From NCBI GenBank assembly GCA_003833135.1, contig QZLH01000171.1:1-64000 (forward strand): 64,000 nucleotides of DNA, read 5' to 3'. Under the pieces are notes generated by a model that made no database searches, had not been told where the DNA came from, and saw nothing but the letters and a program-made list of their open reading frames with translations. Both the position numbers and the translations under genes were made by a program. The DNA comes from Oehlia diaphana. Taxonomy: Eukaryota > Glomeromycota > Glomeromycetes > Glomerales > Glomeraceae. Shown here one piece after another: positions 35,641-49,003 of the stretch; the first letter of the stretch is position 1; each line of letters starts with the position of its first letter.

Positions 35641-36554
35641 ATGTTTTTTATTGTAAGCATAAATTAAAGATATTCTCCAAATACTACATTTAATTTATAA
35701 TTTAATTATATCTTCATAATTTTATAGAAAAAGTTGCACCATACTATTCAACTTCACCCTGCTTTTTTTACACAAAATTTCGAAACTTATCTTACGGAAA
35801 AATTATATAAAGATGTTGAAGGGACTTGTACAGGAAGATTTGGATATGTTATAGCGGTATTAGATACTAACGAAACCTTAGAGATTTCACAAGGAAAAGT
35901 TATACCATCAGTTGGGCTAGCCGAATTCGAAGTTGCATATAGAGCAATTGTTTTCAAACCTTTTAAAGGGGAAGTTGTAGATGGCGTTGTAAGTCAAGTC
36001 AATAAGGTAAAGACATTTCAAGTATAATACTTTAAAAAGTTAATCAATTATTTTAATTGTAATATTATAATTAGATGGGATTCTTCGCTGATGTGGGGCC
36101 ATTACAAATATTTGTTTCTAGTCATGTAAGTAGGTTAAACCTAACGGGTGATCAATCTTCAAATATTCAGAACTCACCATGTGATATTTTTTTTAGTTGA
36201 TTCCTCAAGATCTGAAATTCGACCCTGCAAAAAATCCTCCGTGTTATGCCAACAACAGTGAGGATTCCGTAAGTTATAATCGTTTTTATTAATAAATATA
36301 TTCTACTTTATCATAGTATTTATTTATGTTTGATTTAGTATGCAGTTATTGAGAAAGGAACTCATGTCAGAATAAAAATTGTTGGAACAAGGTTTGATGC
36401 AACCGACATTGTGAGTATAAGAATAATTTTTGAATAAATAAACATATTTACTAAATTCAAAAATATTTGCTAAATTTAAATTTTTTCTTCAATGAAAAAG
36501 TTTGCAATTGGAACAATTAAAGATGATTTTTGCGGAGTTGTTACCGGAAGCTAA
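35641..36554 (+). CDS. RPB7: RNA polymerase II subunit RPB7
   Basis: Forms the Rpb4/Rpb7 stalk of RNA polymerase II near the RNA exit channel. Six exons in phase: 35641-35652, 35728-36006, 36075-36125, 36197-36268, 36339-36410 and 36501-36554, 179 residues. The first exon has only 12 bases and encodes MFFI; it restores the family start MFFIKKLHHTIQLHPAFF. The N-terminal tip domain includes VEGTCTGRFGYVIAVLD and YRAIVFKPFKGEVVDGVVSQ, a family signature. The C-terminal S1/OB domain runs from MGFFADVGPLQIFVSSHLIP through NPPCY and FAIGTIKDDFCGVV. Length matches yeast (171) and human (172). Confidence 0.96.
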
Positions 36555-36757
36555 TTAGTAAGTTTACTATTAATTATCCTAATAAGATAATATTTAATTA
36601 AGTATTTTGACGGAACCAATTAGTTTTTATTTGTTTTTCAGATATAAGCGGGATATAGTTTAATATTTCTATTTCCGGATTTGTTAGTAAGCTAGTAATC
36701 ATTAGCATGTGTGTAAAAGAAAAGAAAAAAAAAATCTAAATAATGCCAAAATTACAT

Positions 36758-37294
36758 TCAATATAATTCGGGCGTTGAAGACTTTTTAACACATTCTATA
36801 TTTTTAGTTACTGGTTCCCACATCCATGACAATATAAAAAACATAAACACATATCCTAACAAAAAAAAAATTTTTGATGTAGGAATTATTATATGAGTTT
36901 GATTATCTTGTCCAATCTAGAATACAACGAGTAAATTGATTTTAAAATAAGATAAGATTGTAAAATGAAACTGATATATAAATATAAACCTTGTGAGAAA
37001 CTTCAACGATTGAACCATTTTTCCAGTGATTTGGATAAATGAAATCAGTTGTCCACTTTTCATTTCCTGTTACATGCTATCAAATATAAATAAATTTTAA
37101 AGGTTAAAAAGTTTAGGCCTATAGCAATGAGCAAAAAGAAATGAATTAACCTGTGGAAACCCATAATGTTTCAACTTCAACTTTGATAAATCTAAAGTAG
37201 AATAAAAAATAATCATTATAAGAATGAAAAGACCGTATTCAAAAACATAATTAAAAGGTTGAGTTATATGGGAAGCGTGATAATATTCTTGCAT
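36758..37294 (-). CDS. Small two-TM protein of unknown function
   Basis: I do not recognise this family. Three exons (37294-37151, 37076-36990 and 36916-36758) join in phase 0 to give 129 residues. The clean splice sites and lengths divisible by three support a real gene. The first membrane segment lies near residues 13-31 (FNYVFEYGLFILIMIIFYS). A hydrophilic middle with KHYGFPQHVTGNEKWTTDFI and YPNHWKNGSIVEVSHK follows. The second membrane segment lies near 94-110 (KIFFLLGYVFMFFILSWMW), before a short tail ending TPELY. This topology would place both ends on one side. It is divergent from the coiled-coil membrane protein across 204 bases and convergent with RPB7. Confidence 0.6.
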
Positions 37295-37498
37295 ATTTTT
37301 TTTTTTTTTTTTTTGAATTCAAGCGCGCTATTTATATTTTTTTTTGTGCTACAGTATATGAAAATCAACTGGTAAATTTAAAGTCAACAATGATATATAT
37401 TTGTAACGGTTAGATGCTGGAGTTTACACGTGATCTTTCAAATTTTTCTCAATCATTTATAAAAATCAAATCTTTTATTGATAAAGAATTATTTCATA

Positions 37499-38350
37499 AT
37501 GATGCAAATTAACGATACAGGTATGTTTATTTAATTAAATATTTTCTAACGAAAGTTTCTAAAATTAAGTATATTCACAGAAATTAATAATGGTAACGAA
37601 TCGGAATTCGAAGATTATTCAACACCCACAAATGATATATCACCGTTCACTCCAATTATATTGCCAACACAAACCACATCTTCAGGGCATGAGCATTCTT
37701 CAAACAATTTAAGTCAACATAATTCGATTACTTTGCCAGAAGGTCAGCAACAATTTATAACACCACCTGAACATGTACAATATCCTGAAGATGATATTCA
37801 TTTTCATCCAGTTTTGATACGTTCTTCTACTCCATCATCATCAGAGGAAGAATCTACTTCAAATCAACCATCTCTTAATATAAGAATTCATAATATAGAA
37901 CAGACAATAAATAATTTACAATCTTCACTAATTACTTCCCGTAGAACAAATGAAATTGAAAAAGCTCTTGAAAAACTTCAAGCTGAAGTTGCTGCTTCAC
38001 ATGAACGTATAGAAAGATTAAGAAAAGATTTGAATGAACGCGATAAAAGTAAAAGGATCATAAATCGAAGTTGGTCTTGGTTTGTTAGAGTAAGTTAATT
38101 TTGTTATTTTTGGCGCGTTTCTTTATTATCCCAATTAAATTAATGAATTTATTTATTTAATTTAATCCAGATTATAACAAAACATAAAATTATTAATTGT
38201 GTAATATTAGCAATTATATGTGTTATATTCGCACTTAGACGACAATCACCAAGAACGGAATCTTGGCTTCAAAGATTACGTATGCGGAATCGTAAAGTTA
38301 AACAATTTGCAAAAAGTGCACTAACTGATTTTAAAAGCACTCACCCATAA
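37499..38350 (+). CDS. Coiled-coil single-TM protein of unknown function
   Basis: Function not recognised. Exons 37499-37520, 37581-38089 and 38171-38350 give 236 residues in a continuous frame (a second ATG follows at 37502). The first about 120 residues are Ser/Thr/Pro/Gln-rich and acidic, likely disordered. Residues about 125-170 form a coiled coil with heptad spacing (IRIHNIEQTINNLQSSL, then IEKALEKLQAEVAASHERIE). Residues about 183-195 are hydrophobic (CVILAIICVIFALRR), one membrane span, followed by a basic 40-residue tail (RRQSP...RLRMRNRKVKQF). This is the look of a near-C-terminal membrane anchor. A tether or organelle-surface adaptor is possible but not shown. Confidence 0.65.
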
Positions 38351-38611
38351 TTCTTGTTTTCTTTGGCTTTATTTTATAATAGTCAGACCGCTCAAAATCC
38401 AACACTCATACTTCACATAACCCGGATAAAAAAAAAATCATGTGACCAGAAGTTCGATGTTAAAAATTGGTGCAAACCCTATAAATTTTAGTTAATAATA
38501 TAATTTATAAAAAAAAAGCAGGCACAGAATACTTAATGTTATGTGATAATTAATACATAATTGAAACTTGCTTTTTTAAAAATATGATTATTCTACGAAT
38601 TACTATTAATT

Positions 38612-40884
<2,273 letters not shown>

Positions 40885-41136
40885 TTTGGTTTTTTCGTTA
40901 AAACAACGTCAGTCAAAACGAAAAGATCTCCAAAGATCTAACAAATATCACATGACACGCGCATGTTTGATCGTGTTATTTGTCCGACGATGAGACGATC
41001 TGATAATTTTAACTGCGTTAATCAAAACAAACAAAAAGCCATTTATAGTTATAACTTCCTGAAATTTTGCGCCACGCTTAAAGTTGATCTAGTTCTTTTT
41101 CCTTACATTTCAACATAATCAGATTTGTAGTGCAAA
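40885..41136. promoter_or_regulatory. 252-bp bidirectional promoter, LPD1/PUF60
   Basis: The start codons of the two divergent genes are 252 bases apart. The segment includes a short GC-richer block at about 40945-41000 (CACGCGCATG, GTCCGACGATGAGACGATC) that stands out from its AT-rich surroundings. No defined factor site is claimed. Confidence 0.5.
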
Positions 41137-44100
41137 ATGTCCGATGATAGTGCGATTGAGATGGAGTTAGTACCGACTTCAGAATCTGAAGTTCCCGTTG
41201 AAGCTAAAAAGCGAATTCACGAAGACGAAGACGAAAACTGTTCTCCCGATGACGCCAAAAGACAAAAGACTGAAGGAGGTAAAAGATCATATTAATTCGT
41301 CCTAATTTCATTCAACCTAAATTATTTATTAACTGGTCAAAATTTGACTTAGTCAACCGTTCCGATTCGCCTTGTTCACCAACTCCGGTTCCCACACCTA
41401 AATCTACAACTTCAGCTCCTTCTCCTTCAGGGTCAGCGACGAAGAATTCCATAACTCCTACAAGCTCTTCGAATAGTTTATCGATTGCACCACCGGCAAC
41501 TAGTTTATATACCCCTCCAGCGACCGCCACAGTTTTCTCTAAATCTTCTTGGTTAGATAAAATGCCCGCATTACATTTAAATGACGCCCAAAAGGCAGCA
41601 TTAGATAAAGCAAAAGCTTTTGCAAAAGAAATGCAATCGGTGGTAAGTAAAATAGTTCTTTTTGAGTATTATAGATTGAATTTTGATTTTATTTCGTTTG
41701 TTATAGTTACTTAATTCTGCTGGAAGTAATCATTCTCCACCGCCACTTCCCACTCTTCTTTTATCGTCTAATCCTGGATTGGCTTCTGGAATAGATCCTC
41801 GGTCTCTCTCTGTACTATCACGCATTTATGTTGGCTCTATCAACTTCGAATTAACCGAACAGCATTTACGCGTAGTTTTTGGTCAATTTGGCGCAATTAA
41901 AAGCGTTAGTATGTCTTTAGATACACTAACTGGAAAACATAAAGGATTTTGTTTTATTGAATTTGAAACTCCAGAAGGTGCTTCCCTGGCCCTTGATTCA
42001 ATGAATGGTGCCGAATTAGGTGGAAGGTAATTTACTTTTATTTTATCTTATCATTACATTTTATATAAAGAAATGGCTTAAAATGTCATTCATGATAATT
42101 TAGACAGCTAAAAGTTGGTCGTCCTAATAATTATACAGCTGCAACCGCTGCTGGTTAGTAATAAGTTTATTTTTTTATTTTAAAGACTTAAATATCTGAA
42201 TAAGATATGATACTGAACAAGACAATGTAGGATTGTCTCCACCTCCAAAAACTCGAATATATGTATCAAATGTTAACGAATATGTGAGTGAGGAGGACTT
42301 ATTGAGTATATTTGAATCATTTGGTAAAATCAATCATTGTGCTCTGATGGTAAGTTTCCTCATTCTATCTTAGTTAAGTTCTATTAACGTTTTCTAATAT
42401 ATTTGTTATCCTTTTTAGCCTGATCTCATAACAAGAAAGCATAAAGGATATGGGTAAGTCGATCCAGTTAATATTTATTTGTGACATATAATGAACCTTA
42501 ACCTATATAGTGGATATAAGAAGTATTTGGATCAAATTTTTTTGACGATTAATGAGAGAATAATATAATTACCGTGCAACCGGTGTCGCTGTCTGCTCAC
42601 GTGTTGTGTGAATTTCTTTTTTTCTTTATTGTCCATTTTTCCCTTGCATATTTTCTCTCTTGAATTTCCCCAATTACAAAAACAAACAGACATTTGCCAT
42701 CAAGCCGCATTTTCAGTTATCAGGAGAAGAGCTCTACATTGACATGCCGGATTTTGATATTCCAATTATTTAATTAATTATTTAATATATGAGTTTATGG
42801 CATCGACTTTCTTTTTTTCTTCTTTTTTTTTTTTGTTAAATATGGAAGTTGCGGGAAATGCACACTCACTTTTATTTCGTCTATGCACTCTATGCACTCC
42901 AATTTATTTTTTTTATTATTTTTATTACTTTTATTATTTATTTTCCCCCGTCATTCGGGTATATTTTTTTCTATGTACATATACATACACAAACACATCA
43001 AATGTGCACATATGAATCATGTATATATATCAGATTATTCAGCAGACAGTTATTTACGCCTTCAGTAATGAAAAGCCAGCACGTTCTATGATATGGTAAC
43101 CACCGCCTGGACGGCCGAAAGTGGTAGTGCTACAACTGTGTCTGAAAATCCGCCCAGCAATTTCGAAACTTAAGATTGGAATGGATATAATAAGTTTTTG
43201 ATTTTGTTTATATATTTAACCTTATTTTTTTCTTTTATTGGTCTTTATTGTTTTAGGTTCATTGAATTTGAAGATGAATCTTCTGCTAGTACAGCTGTAA
43301 CTTCCATGAACAATTTTGAATTAGGAGGTTTAATTCTACATGTAGGGAAAGCAGTGATTGGAGGGCCTCTTAGTGAAGGGATGAAAGCTATAGAAAAGTT
43401 ACCTCCTCTGCCAGCGGGAGCTACTCCACCTCCACCTATTGTAACATCACCCTCAGTTTCTGCCGCGGGTATTTTGCGATATATTTGTATTTAGAAACTT
43501 CAAGTTATTCATGATGTCTAATCTTATTTAATGACTTATTAGCGGCAGCAGCTAAAGCGCAGAATGCTGCAGCAAAAATCGCAGCTGATCTTGCAGCAAG
43601 AGGGCAAACTGCAGTTGAATCAGTAGCACAAGAGGAGAATATGAGTATTAGTGCCAGTCAGCGTTATGCTATCATGCAGAAATTAGCGAGACAAGAGGTA
43701 TGTAAAACTTTAATTCATTTATTTATATGAATTCATTAAATTTAAAGTTTAAATGTTTGTATTTAGTCATCACCGGTAGTTGTTATAAAAAATGCAGTTG
43801 CACCTTCTGAAGTTGATGATACTTTAGAAGATGAATTTAAAGAAGAGTGCAGCAATTATGGTAATGTTGAAAAAGTAGTAGTTTATGTTGATTCGGAAGA
43901 AATTTTTGAAAGTGAACGAGGGTTGGTTAAAATTTTCGTGGAATTTGATGACGAAAATGGTAAGGATAACATCGATTTTTTTTGTTGTGTTAATAGGACA
44001 AATAAATAAATGATTCTTTAAAACATTGTTTTTATTTTATTTTATTTTTTATAGCTGCTGAAAAGGCTAAAGAAAAGTTGGATGGTCGTTGGTTTGGCGG

Positions 44101-44164
44101 ACGTCGTATAAATGCATCTTTATTCGATCTTAAAAAATTTCAAACGGGAGATTATTCTAATTGA
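41137..44164 (+). CDS. PUF60: Poly(U)-binding splicing factor PUF60
   Basis: Nuclear RNA-binding protein that helps recognise 3' splice sites with U2AF. Ten exons read: 41137-41278, 41353-41642, 41707-42026, 42104-42153, 42222-42349, 42419-42453, 43257-43468, 43543-43697, 43767-43959 and 44055-44164. An acidic start with a basic nuclear-signal-like AKKRIHEDEDEN is followed by a Ser/Pro-rich linker. RRM1 spans SRIYVGSINFELTE to KGFCFIEFETPEGASLALDS. RRM2 spans TRIYVSNVNEYVSE to KGYGFIEFEDESSASTAVTS. An Ala-rich stretch precedes the C-terminal U2AF-homology motif RRM (VVIKNAVAPSEVDDTLEDEF through DGRWFGGRRINASLFD). The UHM signature R-W-F is present as RWFGGR. Intron 6 is 803 nt, far longer than the others. 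Confidence 0.95.
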
Positions 44165-44506
44165 CGAAAATTCAATCTTACATTCACAAAATTGTACCAT
44201 TCATTGTTATAGAAATCATAGGAATGCAAAATATTTATAATTATGAGACTTGGATTATTATTGAATGAAATCGTGAAAATTGAGAATTCTTGGCATAGTA
44301 ATGATTTTTATTTCTAGAAACAAAAAAAAAGGTTATGAACCTTTAGTTGATGAATATTATGTAAATATAAGTTATGGAACAATATTAATAGTTAATATTA
44401 TTTTTTACTGTATTAACAAAGGCTATAATATTTTGTGATTAATAATCTAAAGGCATTAGTTAGTTTTGCTTCCCACTATTTACAACTAACCGAAAAAGTT
44501 CTTTTT

Positions 44507-45043
44507 CTAATCCGTTTCCATAACGGAAGCCTTGGTCTTTTTTAAAGCTTCAATTGTTTTCTAAAAGAAAAAACCATTTAAGATTTCTATTTGTATAATT
44601 CAATCAATACTTGAATGATCTTTTACCTTCTTTGCATATCGTTGATTACGAAGAAATTTAGGATCAACCTAAATAAATTAAATATAATTAGCTTTATGAA
44701 AAACCATAAGTTTAAGGTTAAATATTAAAAATAAATATGAAAAAAAAACGTACTCCCTTTAGAGAAGGATAACGATATGTTTTTGGCTTCTTAATACCAT
44801 TACGGTGAGCCTTTCGATCTAAATTTTTTTTTTTTTTTTAAAAAAAAAGAACGATCACATATAAAATTGAAATGATACATATGTCCATTAAAGAAATTAC
44901 TTTATAACTTACTCTGATTGTGATTGGTATGATTCTTGCTTTTGGCTAAAATTTAATAATATATATATACAAATCAGAAAATCGAAAATAATGAATAGAT
45001 CAAAAAAAAAAAAAAAATAAATTAATAAATAAAACCTACCCAT
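44507..45043 (-). CDS. RPL29: 60S ribosomal protein L29 (eL29)
   Basis: Small basic protein of the large cytosolic ribosomal subunit. Five exons on the minus strand: 45043-45040, 44945-44913, 44818-44754, 44668-44627 and 44560-44507, giving 65 residues. The first exon has only four bases (ATG plus G), so the start Met is joined by splicing to give MAKSKNHTNHNQNRKAHRNG. This exactly fits the eL29 family start, then IKKPKTYRYPSLKGVDPKFL, RNQRYAKK and the tail KTIEALKKTKASVMETD. A longest-frame scan misses it because no exon is longer than 65 bases. Divergent from the AT-hook gene over 321 bases. Confidence 0.95.
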
Positions 45044-45364
45044 TGCGCTTGAAATAAAAACCTTTTTAATTATCCAAAGAACAAGTATATAAATTGAAAT
45101 TGAAAAAGATTCAAATATTTATAAAAAATATTTACGTATTATTCATTCATACAATAAATTAAAAATTCAAAATAATACATACCTTTCAAGATTGCAATAA
45201 GAGAGAATTTCAAATTCAAATATCGAAAAAAAAATTTTTTTATACTTCCAGATTAAAAACCGGTTTGTGTAATGTCCATCATACCTATGAAATTGTCACG
45301 TGATAACCTGTTTTCATAAATTTTTTGGGTAGCGCTCTGGTCATAATAACCATTACTGCTTGCA
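45044..45364. promoter_or_regulatory. Divergent promoter region, RPL29/AT-hook gene
   Basis: This 321-base gap separates two outward-facing genes. It is AT-rich up to about 45240, then becomes less so near the plus-strand start (AAAACCGGTTTGTG, GTCACGTGATAACC). The CACGTG core at about 45298-45303 is a plain E-box word; any factor is speculative. Confidence 0.45.
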
Positions 45365-46132
45365 ATGGTGATTAAACGTAAACTTAGGAACTCAACAGCG
45401 AATACATCTACTCCGGTACCAGAAGTTAAATCTGAGGAAATAAAAACTCCTAGTCCTACACCTCCTGTAAAGGTTGAGCGACGCGGACGACCACGTAAAT
45501 CTGAGAACAGCGAGGAAATAACTAACGATAGACCTGTCAAAGCCTCCCGTCCAAACGAAACGTTTAAAATTATTCCCTTTAATCCTAAAGGTACAACTAG
45601 TAATAGCAAAGGCAAAGAAAAAGAAACAACTCAATCGCCCACAGATCTTCCTTCGGAGTAAGTACTGATTTTTTAAAGAAAACGTGCATATTTCCAGAAG
45701 ATTTTACGCTTTCATTTTTAGACCTGTGTACAATGAACCAGTACAACAATTCGAACCTAACTTTGTTACGCTTCCGGAAGGTAAATAATATGATTTTGTG
45801 CAAAATTAGTGCTTCAAAATTATTAACTTTCTGAAAGCTCCTGTTTTTTCGCCTCTTCCTCAACAACATTCACATATAACACCGTCTATACAAGGGGCTT
45901 CAACTTATTCAGGTAATATTTTGCAAACTCCGAGAAACACACGACCACGTAAATGGATACGCAGAAAAGTTGTAATTAAAACTACTGGAGCTGAAATAGC
46001 TGTACCTGTTTGGTATTCAAGTATGTAATTGCTTAAAGATACAATTGTTTCTGAATTTTTAATTAGATTTTTATAATTTATTTGAATTTTATAGATGAAC
46101 AGAAACAATTGAATAATTATGGGATGAATTAG
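45365..46132 (+). CDS. AT-hook nuclear protein, possibly INO80 subunit Ies4-like
   Basis: Exons 45365-45657, 45722-45780, 45838-46020 and 46095-46132 join in phase to 190 residues. A canonical AT-hook, RRGRPRK, lies at about residues 39-45, flanked by Ser/Thr/Pro-rich low-complexity sequence. The protein is disordered up to about residue 150. The only conserved-looking block is near the C-terminus: RPRKWIRRKVVIKTTGAEIA followed by VPVWYS. That block resembles the short C-terminal signature of fungal INO80-complex subunit Ies4, recalled from memory and not tested. The safe statement is a small DNA-binding nuclear protein. Confidence 0.55.
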
Positions 46133-46289
46133 TTAATAAGTTATTTTTAATGAAAGGATATTATTCTTGTTAATTAAATTTCAAATAATAATTTAATTGA
46201 ATAATTTTACATAAAATATTATATTGTTTTATATTGTGTTCTGATTTTAAATCTGGAATCTGTTAAATGATGGTATAATTTAAGATCAG

Positions 46290-47323
46290 GTCCCATTATA
46301 CGCTATCCGTTACATCTCCAAACCAATCCAGATATGTTTTCCAAAAGAAGCACTTTTTAATTCCTCGTTTGCAAACAAAATCCATCTTAACAATTTTAAT
46401 CAGCTAACCGCTCAAGTAATTATTTTTCATAAAAATGAATTATGGGATGAAGCTAATATTTTAGAACGCCTTTATTATAAAAATAAAAATCAACATCAAC
46501 GCGCTGGATACTTTCGTAAGATTATAGAGGTCGCCATTTATAATTAACCTTATTGATTATATTGATCATTTACTCTTTAACTAATTCAATTTAAAATCTT
46601 TAGGTGAGAAAACTTTTAAAAAGAATTAAAGAGATGGGAATTAATGAATTGATGTCTGAATTTATAGAAGCTTTTTATAGCAAAAAAATGTAAGTACTCT
46701 TTACTTCTAATAAGTTTTTTTTTTCAAAAACTTAATGCATTTACGAATATAAAAAGTGGAAAGATTCGAAGTACATGGGATCAAGTGCCATCTCAAGAAA
46801 TGGTTATTTTTGTCATGAATAGATTAATTGGTGTGGTATTATTGATGAATAAGGTTGGTAAATTATTTAATTAATTTCATTAGCTGCATTAGATCTATAA
46901 ATTTTAAATTTAAATCAACCTGATGACTGATGTTTAGGCTTTGCAAATATTCAACGACGCATTCAAGTAATTTATTTAATTTTTATTACCGAACTATAAA
47001 TTATAAAAGCATCAAAGATTTATTTATTTCAATTAATAATAGTACTTTTAGTGCTTTATTACGCCAAACTGAATTTATGTCATTTGCTCTGGCATGTTTA
47101 GCAATACTTGCAAGATTTAATATTTTTACACGTGTAATGCTTGAAGAAATTAAAAAATGTTATGGATTACTAAGAAATTGGGTTGAATATTTTCCGGTAA
47201 TTACTTGTTAAATTGAAATTCTTTAATTTTTCCAGCTTTATTAATTTGTTATTAAATCTCGTGCAGCGATCTTCACAAACTATTCCTGGAACAGAAATTA
47301 ATAAATTACCTGAATTACTATAA
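46290..47323 (+). CDS. NEPRO/RMP1-like RNase MRP-associated protein (5' end unresolved)
   Basis: Exons 46290-46529, 46604-46689, 46757-46853, 46938-46966, 47052-47196 and 47267-47323 keep one frame and give 217 residues, ending at TAA 47321-47323. The block LWDEANILERLYYKNKNQHQ, then RAGYFRKIIEVRKLLKRIKE, has the 'YKNKNQHR..K' pattern I recall for RNase MRP subunit Rmp1 and the NEPRO domain. Later helices are TWDQVPSQEMVIFVMNRLIG and CLAILARFNIFTRVMLEEIK. No ATG occurs in frame upstream; the frame runs back to an AG acceptor at 46288-46289 and a stop just before it, so the first coding exon lies further upstream or was missed. The first intron's donor (GTCGCC) is unusual. Confidence 0.6.
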
Positions 47324-47540
47324 ATGTATACATAGTTAAATAATAATATAAAATCAAATTTATCGTTATAAAGCCGCATTCTTCTCTCTCATCAACGGAC
47401 AGAACATGAAAATGTAATTTAATAAATTTAATATCACCTGAAGGTATAAATGTATGTGAATACGATCAAACAACTGATAGCGAACACGTAAATTCCTTAA
47501 CGTATTAACGGTGGGACCATGGCCCATGGGAGTGTAGACC

Positions 47541-48018
47541 TTTATCGTAACCGGGTGTACGATTAAAATATAGCGAATGTTATTGGTAGGATTGGTTTTG
47601 GGTACTAAAAGCACAAAATATTATTTTACATAATAAAAAGAGCGAAGATGCACCAAAGAAGCGTTTATCTAGAATAATTTTAACATTTTTTTTATTGTTT
47701 TTTATTACAAAAATACGCGTATATAAAAAAATTTTAATGTTAAAAATAATAAATGAACCTGTTTTCTTCAAAATTTGAGCTATACAGTCTAATAAATGCT
47801 ATGCAAAATATATATTTATATCTTAATATCTGTAAGCTTCAAGCTTCTATAAGCTAAGCTAACTAAAATTTTTATTAAGATGATACTTCACCGTGTTTTC
47901 AAAAAAAAAAAAAAAAAATATTTCAGTTATCATAAAATAAATAAATAAAACAGAGAACCAAAAGAAAAATAAATGTATACATACTGTATATCTTATCGTA
48001 CACCCTGGTTTACGATAA
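47541..48018. repeat. Inverted-repeat pair, possible MITE relic
   Basis: TTTATCGTAACCGGGTGTAC (47541-47560) is matched in reverse by ATCGTACACCCTGGTTTACG (47995-48014), with one base inserted in two places. Each arm is itself nearly palindromic (TTATCGTA...TACGATAA), which weakens the case for a true terminal repeat. The interior is AT-rich and has no real gene. Confidence 0.35.
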
Positions 48019-48706
48019 CGTTAAAGATACTCAATCCGGAGACACCTCACATGAAAATAAATATTTTAGTACCATCTGTTTTTCTCATCTGCCTCTCCGA
48101 TCGAATTGATTCAACAGTTTTATGTTTAATATTTCTTAGTATATTTTTTTCAAAACAGCCCGAAGGACTGAAGTTTGAGCTGTAAATTAAGCAAAGACTT
48201 ACCTTGAATCCAAGCCAATTTAAACATTATAAAAAGTGTAAAGTAGTTGTAAAGTTACTGAAAATCTCATAAATAATCCAGAAAATAAAATAATAAAATA
48301 TAAATAATAATAAAAATTATTAATTGACATTTTGTAAAAGGGTTTCGTAATTGGAAGTGACAATATTAATTAAACTTAATTTTTTAGTTTTTGTAAATTG
48401 ACAAATTGACAGGTGAAGGAATTTTTGAATTTTTAAAATATCTTAAGATATAGTGATCATAAAAAATGAAATTATATTTGTTAGATTCCTCTTATTTCAA
48501 TTTAAAAAATTTAGCTACTATTTGTTATAATTTGTCGATCATTTACTTGAACTTTTTTTCGATTTTTACTTAGAAAATACTCTAGAATTTATTATGACTT
48601 TATGTAATAAAATATTTTAAAGTATTTAAAAGTGTCTTTAATTAAAAAACAAAATTGCAGGCAAATTTGGCTGCATAACAGTTTAAGGGATAGCTAACAC
48701 TGAAGA

Positions 48707-49003
48707 AATGGATGAATCATTACCAGAATTTGAAATAAATCCATTACTGATATTTGAACAATCTATTTAGGAGCTAAACAATGTTCTCATTTCTCACTAT
48801 CATAGTTAATCTCCATTTAATTTAGGCCACGCAAAATACACTTTATGAGTTTGATGAAAATCTGGCCGGAATTAATATTTAAAGTTTTGCGCAATGTCCA
48901 AACAGTTATAGAGAGAATTCAGCTCGTCTAAGAATGCCCGTATCATTGCAACAAACCGTCAACGTGCATAAAGGAATCTTTGTTTCTCAACATTATCAAC
49001 TGT
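48707..49003 (+). pseudogene. Possible decayed coding fragment
   Basis: Short in-phase runs look protein-like: MDESLPEFEINPLLIFEQSI before a stop, ATQNTLYEFDENLAGINI before a stop, then RMPVSLQQTVNVHKGIFVSQ. Base composition is less skewed here than around it. No family is recognised, and introns could not be drawn that join the pieces. It may be a relic or chance. Confidence 0.2.

Noticed and set aside
42797..43091. Three overlapping hydrophobic frames inside the long PUF60 intron
   Set aside because: Produced by T-rich intron sequence; all three frames look equally hydrophobic and none has splice support.
47366..47771. Minus-strand frames of 63-82 codons 3' of the NEPRO-like gene
   Set aside because: No recognised similarity, no splice partners, and they overlap the inverted-repeat arm.
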